A stretch of 64,000 bases of DNA from Calothrix sp. PCC 7716 (lineage in GTDB: Bacteria; Cyanobacteriota; Cyanobacteriia; Cyanobacteriales; Nostocaceae). Under the pieces are notes generated by a model that was given only the letters and a program-made list of their open reading frames with translations, was not told the DNA's origin and did no database searches. The position numbers and the translations under genes were made by a program. Below are positions 32,270 through 39,813 of this stretch, one piece after another (position 1 is the first letter of the stretch; every line of letters begins with the position of its first letter). Location of the stretch: the NCBI RefSeq assembly GCF_019977735.1, contig NZ_AP025018.1:2356001-2420000 (forward strand), given 5' to 3'.

Positions 32270-33784
32270 ATGAGTATTTCAATTAAGCCTGACGAAATTA
32301 GCAGCATTATTCAGCAGCAAATCGAGCAATACGACAAAGAAGTCAAAGTTGCTAACGTTGGTACCGTACTTCAAATAGGTGACGGTGTTGCCCGCGTGTA
32401 CGGTTTGGAAAAAGCAATGGCGGGTGAGTTGCTTGAGTTTGAAGACGGTACAATCGGTCTTGCGCTCAACTTAGAAGAAGACAACGTTGGTGCGGTATTA
32501 ATGGGTGAAGGTCGCAACATCCAAGAGGGAAGTACCGTTACCGCTACAGGTCGTATCGCTCAAGTACCAGTAGGTGATGCGATTGTTGGACGTGTAGTTG
32601 ACGCATTGGGTAATCCTATCGACGGTAAAGGTGAAATCAAGTCAACTGAAAGTCGCTTGATTGAATCGATGGCGCCTGGTATTATTGCACGTCGTTCGGT
32701 ACACGAACCAATGCAAACAGGTATCACCGCTATTGACTCGATGATTCCCATTGGTCGTGGACAGCGCGAGTTAATTATTGGTGACCGTCAAACTGGTAAA
32801 ACAGCGGTTGCTATCGACACGATTATTAACCAAAAAGGCGAAGATGTAATTTGTGTATACGTTGCCATTGGTCAAAAAGCTTCAACCGTAGCTAACGTTG
32901 TTCAAACATTACAAGAAAAAGGCGCTCTAGATTATACCGTTATTGTTGCCGCTAACGCATCTGAAGCAGCACCACTACAATTTTTGGCGCCATACACAGG
33001 AGCAGCAATTGCTGAGTACTTTATGTACCAAGGCAAAGCTACTCTAATTATTTATGACGATTTGTCGAAGCAAGCTGCTGCATACCGTCAAATGTCCTTG
33101 TTACTCCGTCGTCCACCCGGTCGTGAAGCATATCCTGGTGACGTATTTTACATTCACTCTCGCTTATTAGAGCGTGCTGCAAAACTCAGCGATGAGCTTG
33201 GTAAAGGTAGCATGACAGCGTTACCTATCATTGAAACTCAAGCAGGTGACGTATCCGCATATATTCCTACCAACGTAATTTCGATTACCGACGGTCAAAT
33301 TTTCTTATCCTCTGACTTATTTAACGCTGGTGTTCGTCCCGCTGTAAACCCAGGTATTTCAGTATCACGGGTAGGTTCAGCAGCACAAACCAAAGCGATG
33401 AAGAAAGTCGCAGGTAAAATTAAACTTGAACTCGCACAGTTCGACGACTTACAAGCATTTGCACAATTTGCATCTGACTTAGATAAAGCTACCCAAGACC
33501 AATTAGCACGTGGTGTACGCTTACGCGAACTTCTCAAACAGCCACAAAACTCCCCATTGTCTGTATCTGAGCAAGTAGCTATTCTTTACGCTGGTATTAA
33601 CGGCTACTTAGATGATGTACCTGTTGAGAAAGTAGGCGCCTTCACAAAAGGTTTGCGCGAATACTTAAAGAACAGCAAACCAGCATACGCTCAAGCAGTA
33701 CAAACTTCTAAAGTAATGGGTGACGCAGAAGAAGCAGCACTCAAAGAAGGTATTACTGAGTACAAGAAGACCTTTGCAGCGTAA
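32270..33784 (+). CDS. atpA: ATP synthase F1 subunit alpha
   Basis: 504 aa. The P-loop GDRQTGKTA lies near residues 170-178, with [11 protein letters not shown] as Walker B and the alpha signature [17 protein letters not shown] near the middle of the C-half. The alpha subunit holds the non-catalytic nucleotide sites in the alpha3-beta3 hexamer. The following 112 bp to the gamma gene carry inverted heptamer repeats. The beta subunit gene (atpD) is not in this operon, as usual in cyanobacteria. Confidence 0.98.
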   Translation: MSISIKPDEISSIIQQQIEQYDKEVKVANVGTVLQIGDGVARVYGLEKAMAGELLEFEDGTIGLALNLEEDNVGAVLMGEGRNIQEGSTVTATGRIAQVPVGDAIVGRVVDALGNPIDGKGEIKSTESRLIESMAPGIIARRSVHEPMQTGITAIDSMIPIGRGQRELIIGDRQTGKTAVAIDTIINQKGEDVICVYVAIGQKASTVANVVQTLQEKGALDYTVIVAANASEAAPLQFLAPYTGAAIAEYFMYQGKATLIIYDDLSKQAAAYRQMSLLLRRPPGREAYPGDVFYIHSRLLERAAKLSDELGKGSMTALPIIETQAGDVSAYIPTNVISITDGQIFLSSDLFNAGVRPAVNPGISVSRVGSAAQTKAMKKVAGKIKLELAQFDDLQAFAQFASDLDKATQDQLARGVRLRELLKQPQNSPLSVSEQVAILYAGINGYLDDVPVEKVGAFTKGLREYLKNSKPAYAQAVQTSKVMGDAEEAALKEGITEYKKTFAA

Positions 33785-33789
33785 AAAAT

Positions 33790-33872
33790 AGTGATGAGTG
33801 CTGAGTGCTGAGTGCTGAGTGCTGAGTAAAATGCATAAAACTCAGCACTCAGCACTGTCAACTCAGCACTCT
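33790..33872. repeat. Inverted heptamer-repeat hairpin between atpA and the gamma gene
   Basis: About four AGTGCTG heptamers in tandem (33796-33827) are followed by inverted copies (CAGCACT type, 33842-33872). The transcript can form a long stem within the operon, between alpha and gamma genes. It may set mRNA stability or relative expression; this is inference. Confidence 0.75.
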
Positions 33873-33896
33873 ACAAGCACTTAGGAGTTTAAGATT

Positions 33897-34844
33897 ATGG
33901 CTAATTTAAAAGCAATACGCGACCGAATTCAATCGGTTAAAAATACCAAGAAAATTACCGAAGCAATGCGACTTGTTGCTGCTGCACGTGTACGACGCGC
34001 GCAAGAACAAGTTTTATCAACACGTCCTTTTGCTGACAGATTAGCACAAGTACTTTACGGTTTACAAACTCGCTTACGGTTTGAAGATGCAGATTTACCA
34101 CTGCTCAAAAAACGTCCAGTTAAAACCGTTGGTATATTAGTAATTTCTGGAGACCGTGGTTTGTGCGGTGGTTATAACTCCAGCGTTATCAAACGTGCAG
34201 AAATTCGTGCAAAAGAACTTAAAGCAGAAGGACTAGATTATAAATTTGTGATTGTTGGACGTAAAGCATCACAATTCTTCCAGCGTCGCGAATATCCAAT
34301 TACTGCGACCTTCATGGGTTTAGAGCAAATTCCTACTGCGACTGAAGCTACTAATATTGCTGACGAACTACTTTCTTTGTTCTTGTCTCAAAGCGTAGAC
34401 AGAATAGAGTTAGTTTACACAAAGTTTGTTTCATTGGTAAGTTCACGTCCAGTTGTTCAAACTTTGCTACCTCTTGACCCTCAAGGTTTAGAAGCAGCAG
34501 ACGATGAAATTTTCCGCTTAACTACTCGTGGTGGTCAGTTTGAAGTTACGCGCGAAAAAGTAACAACCGAAGTGCGTGCTTTCCCTCGTGACATGTTGTT
34601 CGAGCAAGACCCAGTACAAATTTTGGATTCCTTGTTGCCTTTGTACTTAAGCAACCAGTTATTACGCGCGCTCCAAGAATCTGCAGCAAGTGAACTTGCC
34701 GCACGGATGACTGCTATGAGTAACGCGAGTGATAACGCTGCTCAACTCATTGGTTCCTTGACATTAGGATACAACAAAGCTCGTCAAGCTGCTATTACTC
34801 AAGAAATTCTTGAGGTTGTTGGTGGCGCCGAAGCTTTAAACTAG
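33897..34844 (+). CDS. atpC: ATP synthase F1 subunit gamma
   Basis: 315 aa, the long cyanobacterial/chloroplast-type gamma (E. coli gamma is about 287). It starts [20 protein letters not shown] and ends with the C-terminal helix [20 protein letters not shown]. The extra segment near residues 195-225 ([19 protein letters not shown]) is the insertion seen in photosynthetic gammas, without the regulatory Cys pair of chloroplasts. It is the rotor shaft. Last gene of the operon. Confidence 0.97.
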   Translation: MANLKAIRDRIQSVKNTKKITEAMRLVAAARVRRAQEQVLSTRPFADRLAQVLYGLQTRLRFEDADLPLLKKRPVKTVGILVISGDRGLCGGYNSSVIKRAEIRAKELKAEGLDYKFVIVGRKASQFFQRREYPITATFMGLEQIPTATEATNIADELLSLFLSQSVDRIELVYTKFVSLVSSRPVVQTLLPLDPQGLEAADDEIFRLTTRGGQFEVTREKVTTEVRAFPRDMLFEQDPVQILDSLLPLYLSNQLLRALQESAASELAARMTAMSNASDNAAQLIGSLTLGYNKARQAAITQEILEVVGGAEALN

Positions 34845-34910
34845 TACAAATGTAATTCTGAGCGCAATCCGAAGGATTTCCCGTAGGGTAGCGAAGAATC
34901 TCGTACACGT

Positions 34911-34991
34911 TGTCATTCTGAGCGAAGCGAAGAATCTCGCAAAGTCTTCATAGATAAAGAGATGCTTCACTGCGTTCAGCATGACATTTTT
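34911..34991 (+). terminator. Long repeat-derived hairpin after the atp operon
   Basis: TGTCATTCTGAGCGAAGCGA (from 34911), followed by AGAATCTC, pairs with GAGATGCTTCACTGCG and TCAGCATGACA ending at 34986, and TTTTT follows. It has the shape of an intrinsic terminator for the atp operon. The same ATTCTGAGCG repeat family occurs as a half copy at 34852-34905 and at 4668-4698. Confidence 0.6.
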
Positions 34992-35110
34992 AGGAATCTT
35001 GCTACAAAACATCTTTTTCGGGCGCCGGATATAAGAATTCTTTAAGGCGCCTCAAGAATTGTTGGCAATTTTTGAAATCTTGTACTACAATAAAAATATC
35101 TAAACAACAC

Positions 35111-35492
35111 GGGTCTGTACTGGTTTCGACGGGGTAGTGAAAGCTGTTCGTTGATGCAGGTCGAGAGGGAGTGTCTCTCGTAAATAAAGGCTCAAAACAA
35201 TAGATGCAAACAACATCGTAAAATTTGCTCGTAAGGATGCCCTAGTAGCAGCCTAAAAGCCTCTTTCAGGTCCGAGCGTTTCTAGTTTGACTCCGTTAAG
35301 AGCTAGAGACAACCCTCAACGGATGCGCCAACAAGTTTCCTCTGGTAGACTAGTTAGCAAAGAAATCACCAGAGCATCCTACCGTCTGGGATAATAGACG
35401 ATTCCCGCCTTGAGGGTAAGATAGGCTAAACCTGTGAATGATGCGGAAGTTAATACCTATTTCGGACGGCAGTTCGATTCTGCCCAGATCCA
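35111..35492 (+). ncRNA. ssrA: Transfer-messenger RNA (tmRNA)
   Basis: The 5' end GGGTCTGTACTGGTTTCGAC and the 3' end TTCGATTCTGCCCAGATCC form the tRNA-like acceptor and T-arm (GGGTCTG pairs with CAGATCC at 35485-35491). The discriminator A is 35492 and CCA is not encoded. The tag frame runs 35206-35256 and encodes ANNIVKFARKDALVAA followed by a stop, the well-known cyanobacterial tag. It rescues stalled ribosomes and marks the peptide for proteolysis. It is a one-piece tmRNA. A perfect hairpin terminator follows. Confidence 0.98.
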
Positions 35493-35508
35493 TAAGTAAA
35501 ACTAATGA

Positions 35509-35551
35509 GTCCACTGTATAATTATATATATACAGTGGACTTTAGTTTTAT
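35509..35551 (+). terminator. ssrA terminator
   Basis: GTCCACTGTATA (35509-35520) pairs perfectly with 35529-35540, followed by TTTAGTTTTAT. It lies 16 bp after the tmRNA 3' end. Confidence 0.85.
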
Positions 35552-35553
35552 GG

Positions 35554-35814
35554 GTGAATCATTACACAGGATGGAACTTAGAAAATTTTGCAACGACTTC
35601 ATTGTGGAATAATCATCAGCTACATCCAAGAACAGCTAGTTTAGATAGGATTGATTCAAAATTAGGATATATAGAAGGAAACGTACAGTTTGTTAGCGTT
35701 ATGGCAAATTATGCAAAGCTAGATTTTCAAGAAGCGCAGCTTTTAGAGTTTTGTAAAGCTGTGTATGATTATCGTTACCATTATAGTTTTCCAATTAAAA
35801 AATATCCAAATTAA
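35554..35814 (+). pseudogene. 5'-truncated HNH-type endonuclease fragment
   Basis: The frame begins abruptly in the middle of a domain (YTGWNLENFATTSLW) right after the ssrA terminator. It contains HPRTASLDRIDSKLGYIEGN and VQFVSVMANYAKLDF, a pattern I associate with HNH/GIY-adjacent nucleases that use a Cys-containing front half, here missing. It runs 86 codons. It probably is what remains of a mobile or defence gene that inserted next to ssrA, a favoured integration site. Expression is doubtful, because the only start is a GTG inside the terminator trail. Confidence 0.55.
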
Positions 35815-35848
35815 ATCTTGTGGGATAGGCGTCTCGCCTGTCCTACAC

Positions 35849-35902
35849 ACCCGCCTTGGATTCAAATCCAAGGCTAATAGCTTAAGTCTACTAAAGTAGA
35901 CT
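35849..35902 (-). repeat. Double-hairpin dispersed element, copy 1
   Basis: Read on the minus strand: an AGTCTACT/AGTAGACT hairpin, a short linker ending GCTATTAG, then a CCTTGGATTTGAATCCAAGG hairpin and GCGGGT. Copies 2 and 3 (38093-38149 and 60077-60132) have the same architecture but different, compensated stem bases. Confidence 0.75.
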
Positions 35903-35965
35903 GGGCAGATTAATGAGGCACAAGAGTTACTTGCTCTTGAAGTCCCAAAATTCAAAAATCTTGTT

Positions 35966-36370
35966 TTGCAATGGTCAGATTCATTAATAACTGATGAGAG
36001 AAAGCAGCTTAAAACAGCATATCGCTTTACGGCGCCTCTCTTTAAGCAATATATCAGTAACGAGCGCGTAGAAAGAATTGTTTACATTTCCTCAGCAGAT
36101 AATTCTTTGTCTCAAGACCAAATACGGCGGAAGAAAAAGGATGTTGAGTTAGAGTTTGAAATGTCCTATAGCTCTATATTTGATCAAAAATGGACATATC
36201 GACAAATCGCTGTAGCTGAATATCTAGATGCCAAGAGCGAGCTTTTAGCAAGGTTAGAAAGTATACAAGCTTTCGCTGATACTTGTAAAAGTAGAGGCGC
36301 CAAGAGCAGTCTTGATATTCTTCCTGATGGTAACGTAGAACCTGGGTTACACAGCTTACCAGCAAACTAA
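35966..36370 (+). CDS. Hypothetical protein, probably 5'-truncated
   Basis: 134 codons from a TTG; the frame is open further upstream (reading NEAQELLALEVPKFKNL), into a dispersed hairpin, and no good start exists. So I think the true 5' end was lost. The protein is charged and helical, with a basic central stretch (SQDQIRRKKKD) and the end SLDILPDGNVEPGLHSLPAN. That end and about 20 bp past the stop are duplicated at 37934-38031. I know no family for it. Nothing upstream or downstream is co-directional within 1 kb except the Fic remnant. Confidence 0.45.
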   Translation: MQWSDSLITDERKQLKTAYRFTAPLFKQYISNERVERIVYISSADNSLSQDQIRRKKKDVELEFEMSYSSIFDQKWTYRQIAVAEYLDAKSELLARLESIQAFADTCKSRGAKSSLDILPDGNVEPGLHSLPAN

Positions 36371-36396
36371 AAAATATAAACTTATAGTTCAAAAAA

Positions 36397-36957
36397 TTAT
36401 CTCAGCTTTAGCCAAGCGAATACATCATCTACACAAATTGTAAAATTTATACCTGGTAACACAGGTAAAATATCTTTAAGAGTTAACAGACTAGGTAGAG
36501 TATCTGGTTGATAAACAATGATAGAACGTTCGCTTGGGTCAATCAACCATCCAAGCAACGAGCCATTTCTTATACAATATAAAATATTACCTGTTACCTT
36601 GGTTTGACTTTGGTCTGGTGAAAGAATCTCAATTACCCAATTTGGAGCAAAATCGATACCAGTACTAATAATATCGCCATTTTCATCAACTGGTAGCCTG
36701 TCTTTCGCAACTACCGAAACATCAGGAACAACCGAACGATTACCAAATGTACAGCGTAATTCTGGAAAAGCCTCATAGTTACTAGCTGTTGCATCAATAC
36801 CTGCTATTAAACGTTTCTGTAAAAGACTATGCTTGCCTCCACCCATTGGTTTTTGAGATATAATAGTGTTTATGTACTCCCATGCGGGTGATTCGTCAAT
36901 GTAAGGAAGTTGTAGAAATTCTTCCAAAGTGGTTTTTGGAATTGAAATGGTCTCCAT
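36397..36957 (-). CDS. Uma2 family endonuclease-like protein (DUF820)
   Basis: About 186 aa from METISIPKTTLEEFL; the ATG at 36999 would add 14 residues. The family has a PD-(D/E)XK-like core: the Asp in VPDVSVVAKDR and the Glu in NWVIEILSPDQSQTK followed by Lys are visible, along with GWLIDPSERSIIVYQP. Such proteins are extremely abundant in cyanobacteria and their function is unsettled. This copy appears intact. It sits in an accessory region between fragmentary genes. Confidence 0.85.
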   Translation of the reverse strand: METISIPKTTLEEFLQLPYIDESPAWEYINTIISQKPMGGGKHSLLQKRLIAGIDATASNYEAFPELRCTFGNRSVVPDVSVVAKDRLPVDENGDIISTGIDFAPNWVIEILSPDQSQTKVTGNILYCIRNGSLLGWLIDPSERSIIVYQPDTLPSLLTLKDILPVLPGINFTICVDDVFAWLKLR

Positions 36958-37063
36958 AAACACCTTTTTGACATTTGTTGTTATGTGCATTAGGCACAAC
37001 AGTATTTTATCTTAATTAAATAAATTATGTAAATTTGCTGGATATGGACACAAGCAAACGGCG

Positions 37064-37127
37064 CCTTTATGCAAAAACATGATCAAATAGAGATTAACTA
37101 GATCATTAAGGGGATTTATGATCATGT
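37064..37127. repeat. ATGATC-containing repeat, copy 1
   Basis: CCTTTATGCAAAAACATGATC and an ATTAACTAGATCAT segment recur at 38210-38254. The inner ATGATC/GATCAT arms can form a hairpin. These two copies bracket the decayed Fic region and hold five of the window's rare GATC sites, so this block is probably recently acquired. Confidence 0.6.
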
Positions 37128-37211
37128 TTCTGAGTTACTGTAGGTTTAACTTGGCAAAGGAGATACCTTTCTAATGCCAAGTTAAGTGGAGTAATATTAT
37201 AGGAACTGCCC

Positions 37212-37660
37212 ATGCAGTCGTTTGAACCAGGCTTTATTGAACGCCAACCAATTACTCGAAATATACTGCGAACTATCCGACTTATCGGTGAGTACAAAGG
37301 TAAGCAGGAACTATTCAACCAACAGGCGCCGCAAGTGTTGGAAACACTACAACAAGCTGCCCTGATCCAAAGTACCGAATCATCTAACCGTATTGAAGGG
37401 GGAAGTAGATCCCCTCGAACGTATCAAGGCACTAGTCGCGCAAAAAACTACACCGCAAAACCGCTCTGAGCAAGAGATTTATATCAGATACTTCAAGCCA
37501 GGGTAGTTTCTGCTAAGTGGTGGTAAGTGAAAATCTTCTAATAACAACATTACAGAAACTCGACCAGATGGCTCAACAGTTGTACGTTTTGCAACAGTTA
37601 CTGTTATGGCATCTGGCGCCATGACCCAGTTACACGAACGCTTCAACCCTTAAATCTTGC
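37212..37660 (+). pseudogene. Decayed Fic family protein gene
   Basis: The first frame begins MQSFEPGFIERQPITRNILR, continues with the Fic N-terminal signature TESSNRIEG, and then shifts out of frame near 37400. The neighbouring frame continues correctly (EVDPLERIKALVAQ and following) to a stop at 37501. A further segment at 37515-37660 (NNITETRPDGSTVVRF and following) matches the end of Fic-type proteins. The central region with the HPFxxGNGR motif is missing. So there are a frameshift and a large deletion, and no AMPylation activity is expected. Confidence 0.8.
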
Positions 37661-37710
37661 ACCTGGGCTTATTGAGAATCAAACAGCTTGTAATGCTTAT
37701 TCATGCTTCG

Positions 37711-37729
37711 GGTGGGCACTGCCCACCTT
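37711..37729. repeat. GGTGGGCACTGCCCACC palindrome
   Basis: A second copy of the palindrome at 12227-12247. Its surroundings (37661-37931) hold an unconvincing 63-codon frame with a hydrophobic stretch, possibly another gene remnant. Confidence 0.6.
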
Positions 37730-37933
37730 ACTCTTATTGAGAAGCTGCAAGATGTTAGTTATCTTCAATTGTTTTTCAAGCCTTACTAAATTAGGCTTCT
37801 GGATTATTTATCTTAAAAAAGAAGATCATATTTTTATTTTCAACGTATCAATAGGTAAAATACCAGAATCACTTCTACAAAAATTAGACAAACCGCCAGC
37901 ATTGCCACGTCTTTATGTCAAAAATTAGGAAGG

Positions 37934-38031
37934 AAAGTAGAGGCGCCTCTGTGTAGCCTTGATATTCTTCCTGATGGTAGCGTAGAACCTGGCTTATATA
38001 CTTTACCCGCAACCTAAGAAAAATATAAACT
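37934..38031 (+). pseudogene. Duplicated 3' end of the 36.0-kb hypothetical gene
   Basis: About 95 bp match 36286-36382, from AAAGTAGAGGCGCC to past the stop. The duplicate encodes SLDILPDGSVEPGLYTLPAT and a stop (37955-38017). Synonymous and conservative differences show it diverged as coding sequence before being truncated. Nothing resembling the rest of the gene precedes it. Confidence 0.6.
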
Positions 38032-38092
38032 CATATTTATAAGTAAAAATAATTACTGTCCAAATAAGCCAGTAGTAAATTCAACAATTATT

Positions 38093-38149
38093 AGTCCATT
38101 TATAATGGACTTACGCTATTAGCCTTGGAATTTGATTCCAAGGCGGGTA
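38093..38149 (+). repeat. Double-hairpin dispersed element, copy 2
   Basis: AGTCCATT/AATGGACT hairpin, linker TACGCTATTAG, CCTTGGAATTTGATTCCAAGG hairpin, then CGGGTA. The stems differ from the other two copies at compensating positions. Confidence 0.75.
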
Positions 38150-38209
38150 TGAATTGTTTGAATAAATCTCGATACATTATTGATTAATATTGCATTAAAT
38201 TATACATCG

Positions 38210-38268
38210 CCTTTATGCAAAAACATGATCAATGATAGATTAACTAGATCATCATGTTCTTTTTTTTA
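38210..38268 (+). terminator. ATGATC repeat, copy 2, with a T-run
   Basis: AACATGATC pairs with GATCATCATGTT, and a run of eight T residues follows. It therefore has the form of an intrinsic terminator. See 37064-37127 for the first copy. A GAGACGTTACATGTAACGTCTC palindrome follows at 38278-38299. Confidence 0.5.
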
Positions 38269-38408
38269 CGCGGTGTGGAGAGACGTTACATGTAACGTCT
38301 CTACTTGGTGGTCATTTTTACTTATCTTTTGCGTAACTTCAAGATATTCCTCTGTAGAATAACAGAGACGAAAAATAAATATGTTGCTATATTTCGGGAT
38401 AGACTGCG

Positions 38409-39713
38409 ATGAAATTGGATTTCGTAAGATTTTTTCAAGCTTGTAATCCCAGTAAGACCTTAGTCGTGGGAGATGCAGAAGATAGAAAGTATTATATTGA
38501 TTTTTCTAAAGTTCGAGGCGCCAGAATTATTGAAGAGTTAGGACGAACTATCACCCGTCTTTCACCTGACCAACCGACTTGTCAATTGTTTACTGGACAC
38601 ATAGGTTGTGGTAAATCTACTGAATTACTACGCCTGAAAGCTGAGTTAGAGCAACAAGCTTTTCATGTAGTCTATTTTGAGTCAAGTCAAAGTCTTGACA
38701 TGGCGGATGTAGATGTTACTGATATATTGCTCGCAATTGCCCGTGAAGTTAGTCAAAGTCTGGAAGCTATCAAAATCAACTTGAAACCAGGATACTTTAA
38801 AACTTTATTCACAGATATTAGTAATTTTTTACTAACACCGATAGAAGTCTCTGAGATTCAATTCTCTACTGGTATTGCAAATATTACTACTCGCACTAAA
38901 GATAGTCCTAAACTCAGAAACCAACTGCGACAATATTTAGAACCTCGCACTAACGGTATTATCGAATCTATAAATAACGAACTATTCAAACCTGCACAAG
39001 ATTTGCTCAAAAAGCATGGTAAGAAGGGACTGGTAGTAATAGTTGACAACCTTGACCGTGTTGATAACTCGATTAAACCATCAGGTTATTACCAACCTGA
39101 ATATTTGTTTGTGGAACGTGGCGAACAATTGAACCAGTTAAATTGCCATGTAGTTTATACAATACCTCTAGTATTAATTTTTTCTAATGCATTAGGAAGA
39201 CTAACCAACCGTTTTGGTGTAGACCCCAAAGTATTGCCGATGGTACCTGTGCAACAGCGTGATGGTTCAGAATGTGATGAAGGAATTTTAAGATTACAAC
39301 AGCTAGTAATGGCGCGCGCGTTTCCTGGTGTAGATTGGGGAATAAGTCAAAATTTGATTACAGAAGTTTTTGATAATTCTGACACTTTAAAGCAACTTTG
39401 TTTAGCTAGTGGTGGTCATGTGAGAAATTTATTAATGCTACTTTATCGTTGTCTACAGCGTGAAGACCCACCGATATCACGCGAATGTTTGGATAGTGTA
39501 ATTCGTCAGCGTCGAAATGAGTTAAGTTTGGCTATTAGTTTGCAAGAATGGGATTGGTTGCGTGATGTTGCTAAACACAAAGATTTGCGGGGTCAAGATG
39601 GATATCAAGTTTTGATACGCAATATGTTTGTGTTTGAGTATCGTGATTATGATGGTTCTTGGTTTGATGTAAATCCAATTTTAGCAGAAGCAAAAGAATT
39701 AGTTTTTGGATAA
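38409..39713 (+). CDS. P-loop ATPase (AAA/KAP-like), cyanobacterial accessory type
   Basis: 434 aa. Walker A GHIGCGKSTELLRL is near residues 80-93 and Walker B GLVVIVDNLDRVDN near 210-222. A probable sensor segment (CHVVYTIPLVLIFS) and a C-terminal helical domain follow (QLCLASGGHVRNLLMLLYRC). The start MKLDFVRFFQACNPSKTLVVG agrees with proteins I have seen next to large STAND-type ATPases. No signal peptide or membrane segment is present. It precedes the STAND gene by 100 bp and is likely co-transcribed with it, with an inverted repeat hairpin between them. The role is presumably signal-dependent assembly; defence is a hypothesis. Confidence 0.75.
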   Translation: MKLDFVRFFQACNPSKTLVVGDAEDRKYYIDFSKVRGARIIEELGRTITRLSPDQPTCQLFTGHIGCGKSTELLRLKAELEQQAFHVVYFESSQSLDMADVDVTDILLAIAREVSQSLEAIKINLKPGYFKTLFTDISNFLLTPIEVSEIQFSTGIANITTRTKDSPKLRNQLRQYLEPRTNGIIESINNELFKPAQDLLKKHGKKGLVVIVDNLDRVDNSIKPSGYYQPEYLFVERGEQLNQLNCHVVYTIPLVLIFSNALGRLTNRFGVDPKVLPMVPVQQRDGSECDEGILRLQQLVMARAFPGVDWGISQNLITEVFDNSDTLKQLCLASGGHVRNLLMLLYRCLQREDPPISRECLDSVIRQRRNELSLAISLQEWDWLRDVAKHKDLRGQDGYQVLIRNMFVFEYRDYDGSWFDVNPILAEAKELVFG

Positions 39714-39721
39714 TTTAACCT

Positions 39722-39795
39722 CCTAACTCTGCGTCCTCTGCGTCTCTGTGGTGAAAAATTCTTTATTTTACCACAGAGACACAGAGTTCACAGAG
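39722..39795. repeat. Inverted CTCTGTG/CACAGAG hairpin between the two ATPase genes
   Basis: CTGCGTCTCTGTGGTGAAAA and its reverse complement (TTTTACCACAGAGACACAG) flank a 6-8 nt loop. Related pairs: 14593-14661 and 59764-59840. The 22 extra codons upstream of 39814 are encoded by this repeat. Confidence 0.75.
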
Positions 39796-39813
39796 GGGGA
39801 AGACGTAAGTATT

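Noticed and set aside
37737-37928. 63-codon plus-strand frame as a gene
   Set aside because: It has no start signal, no recognised pattern and lies in a region of decayed genes; at most it is a remnant.
39748-39813. Upstream start for the STAND protein
   Set aside because: The 22 extra residues are encoded by the CACAGAG repeat, so the ATG at 39814 is preferred.
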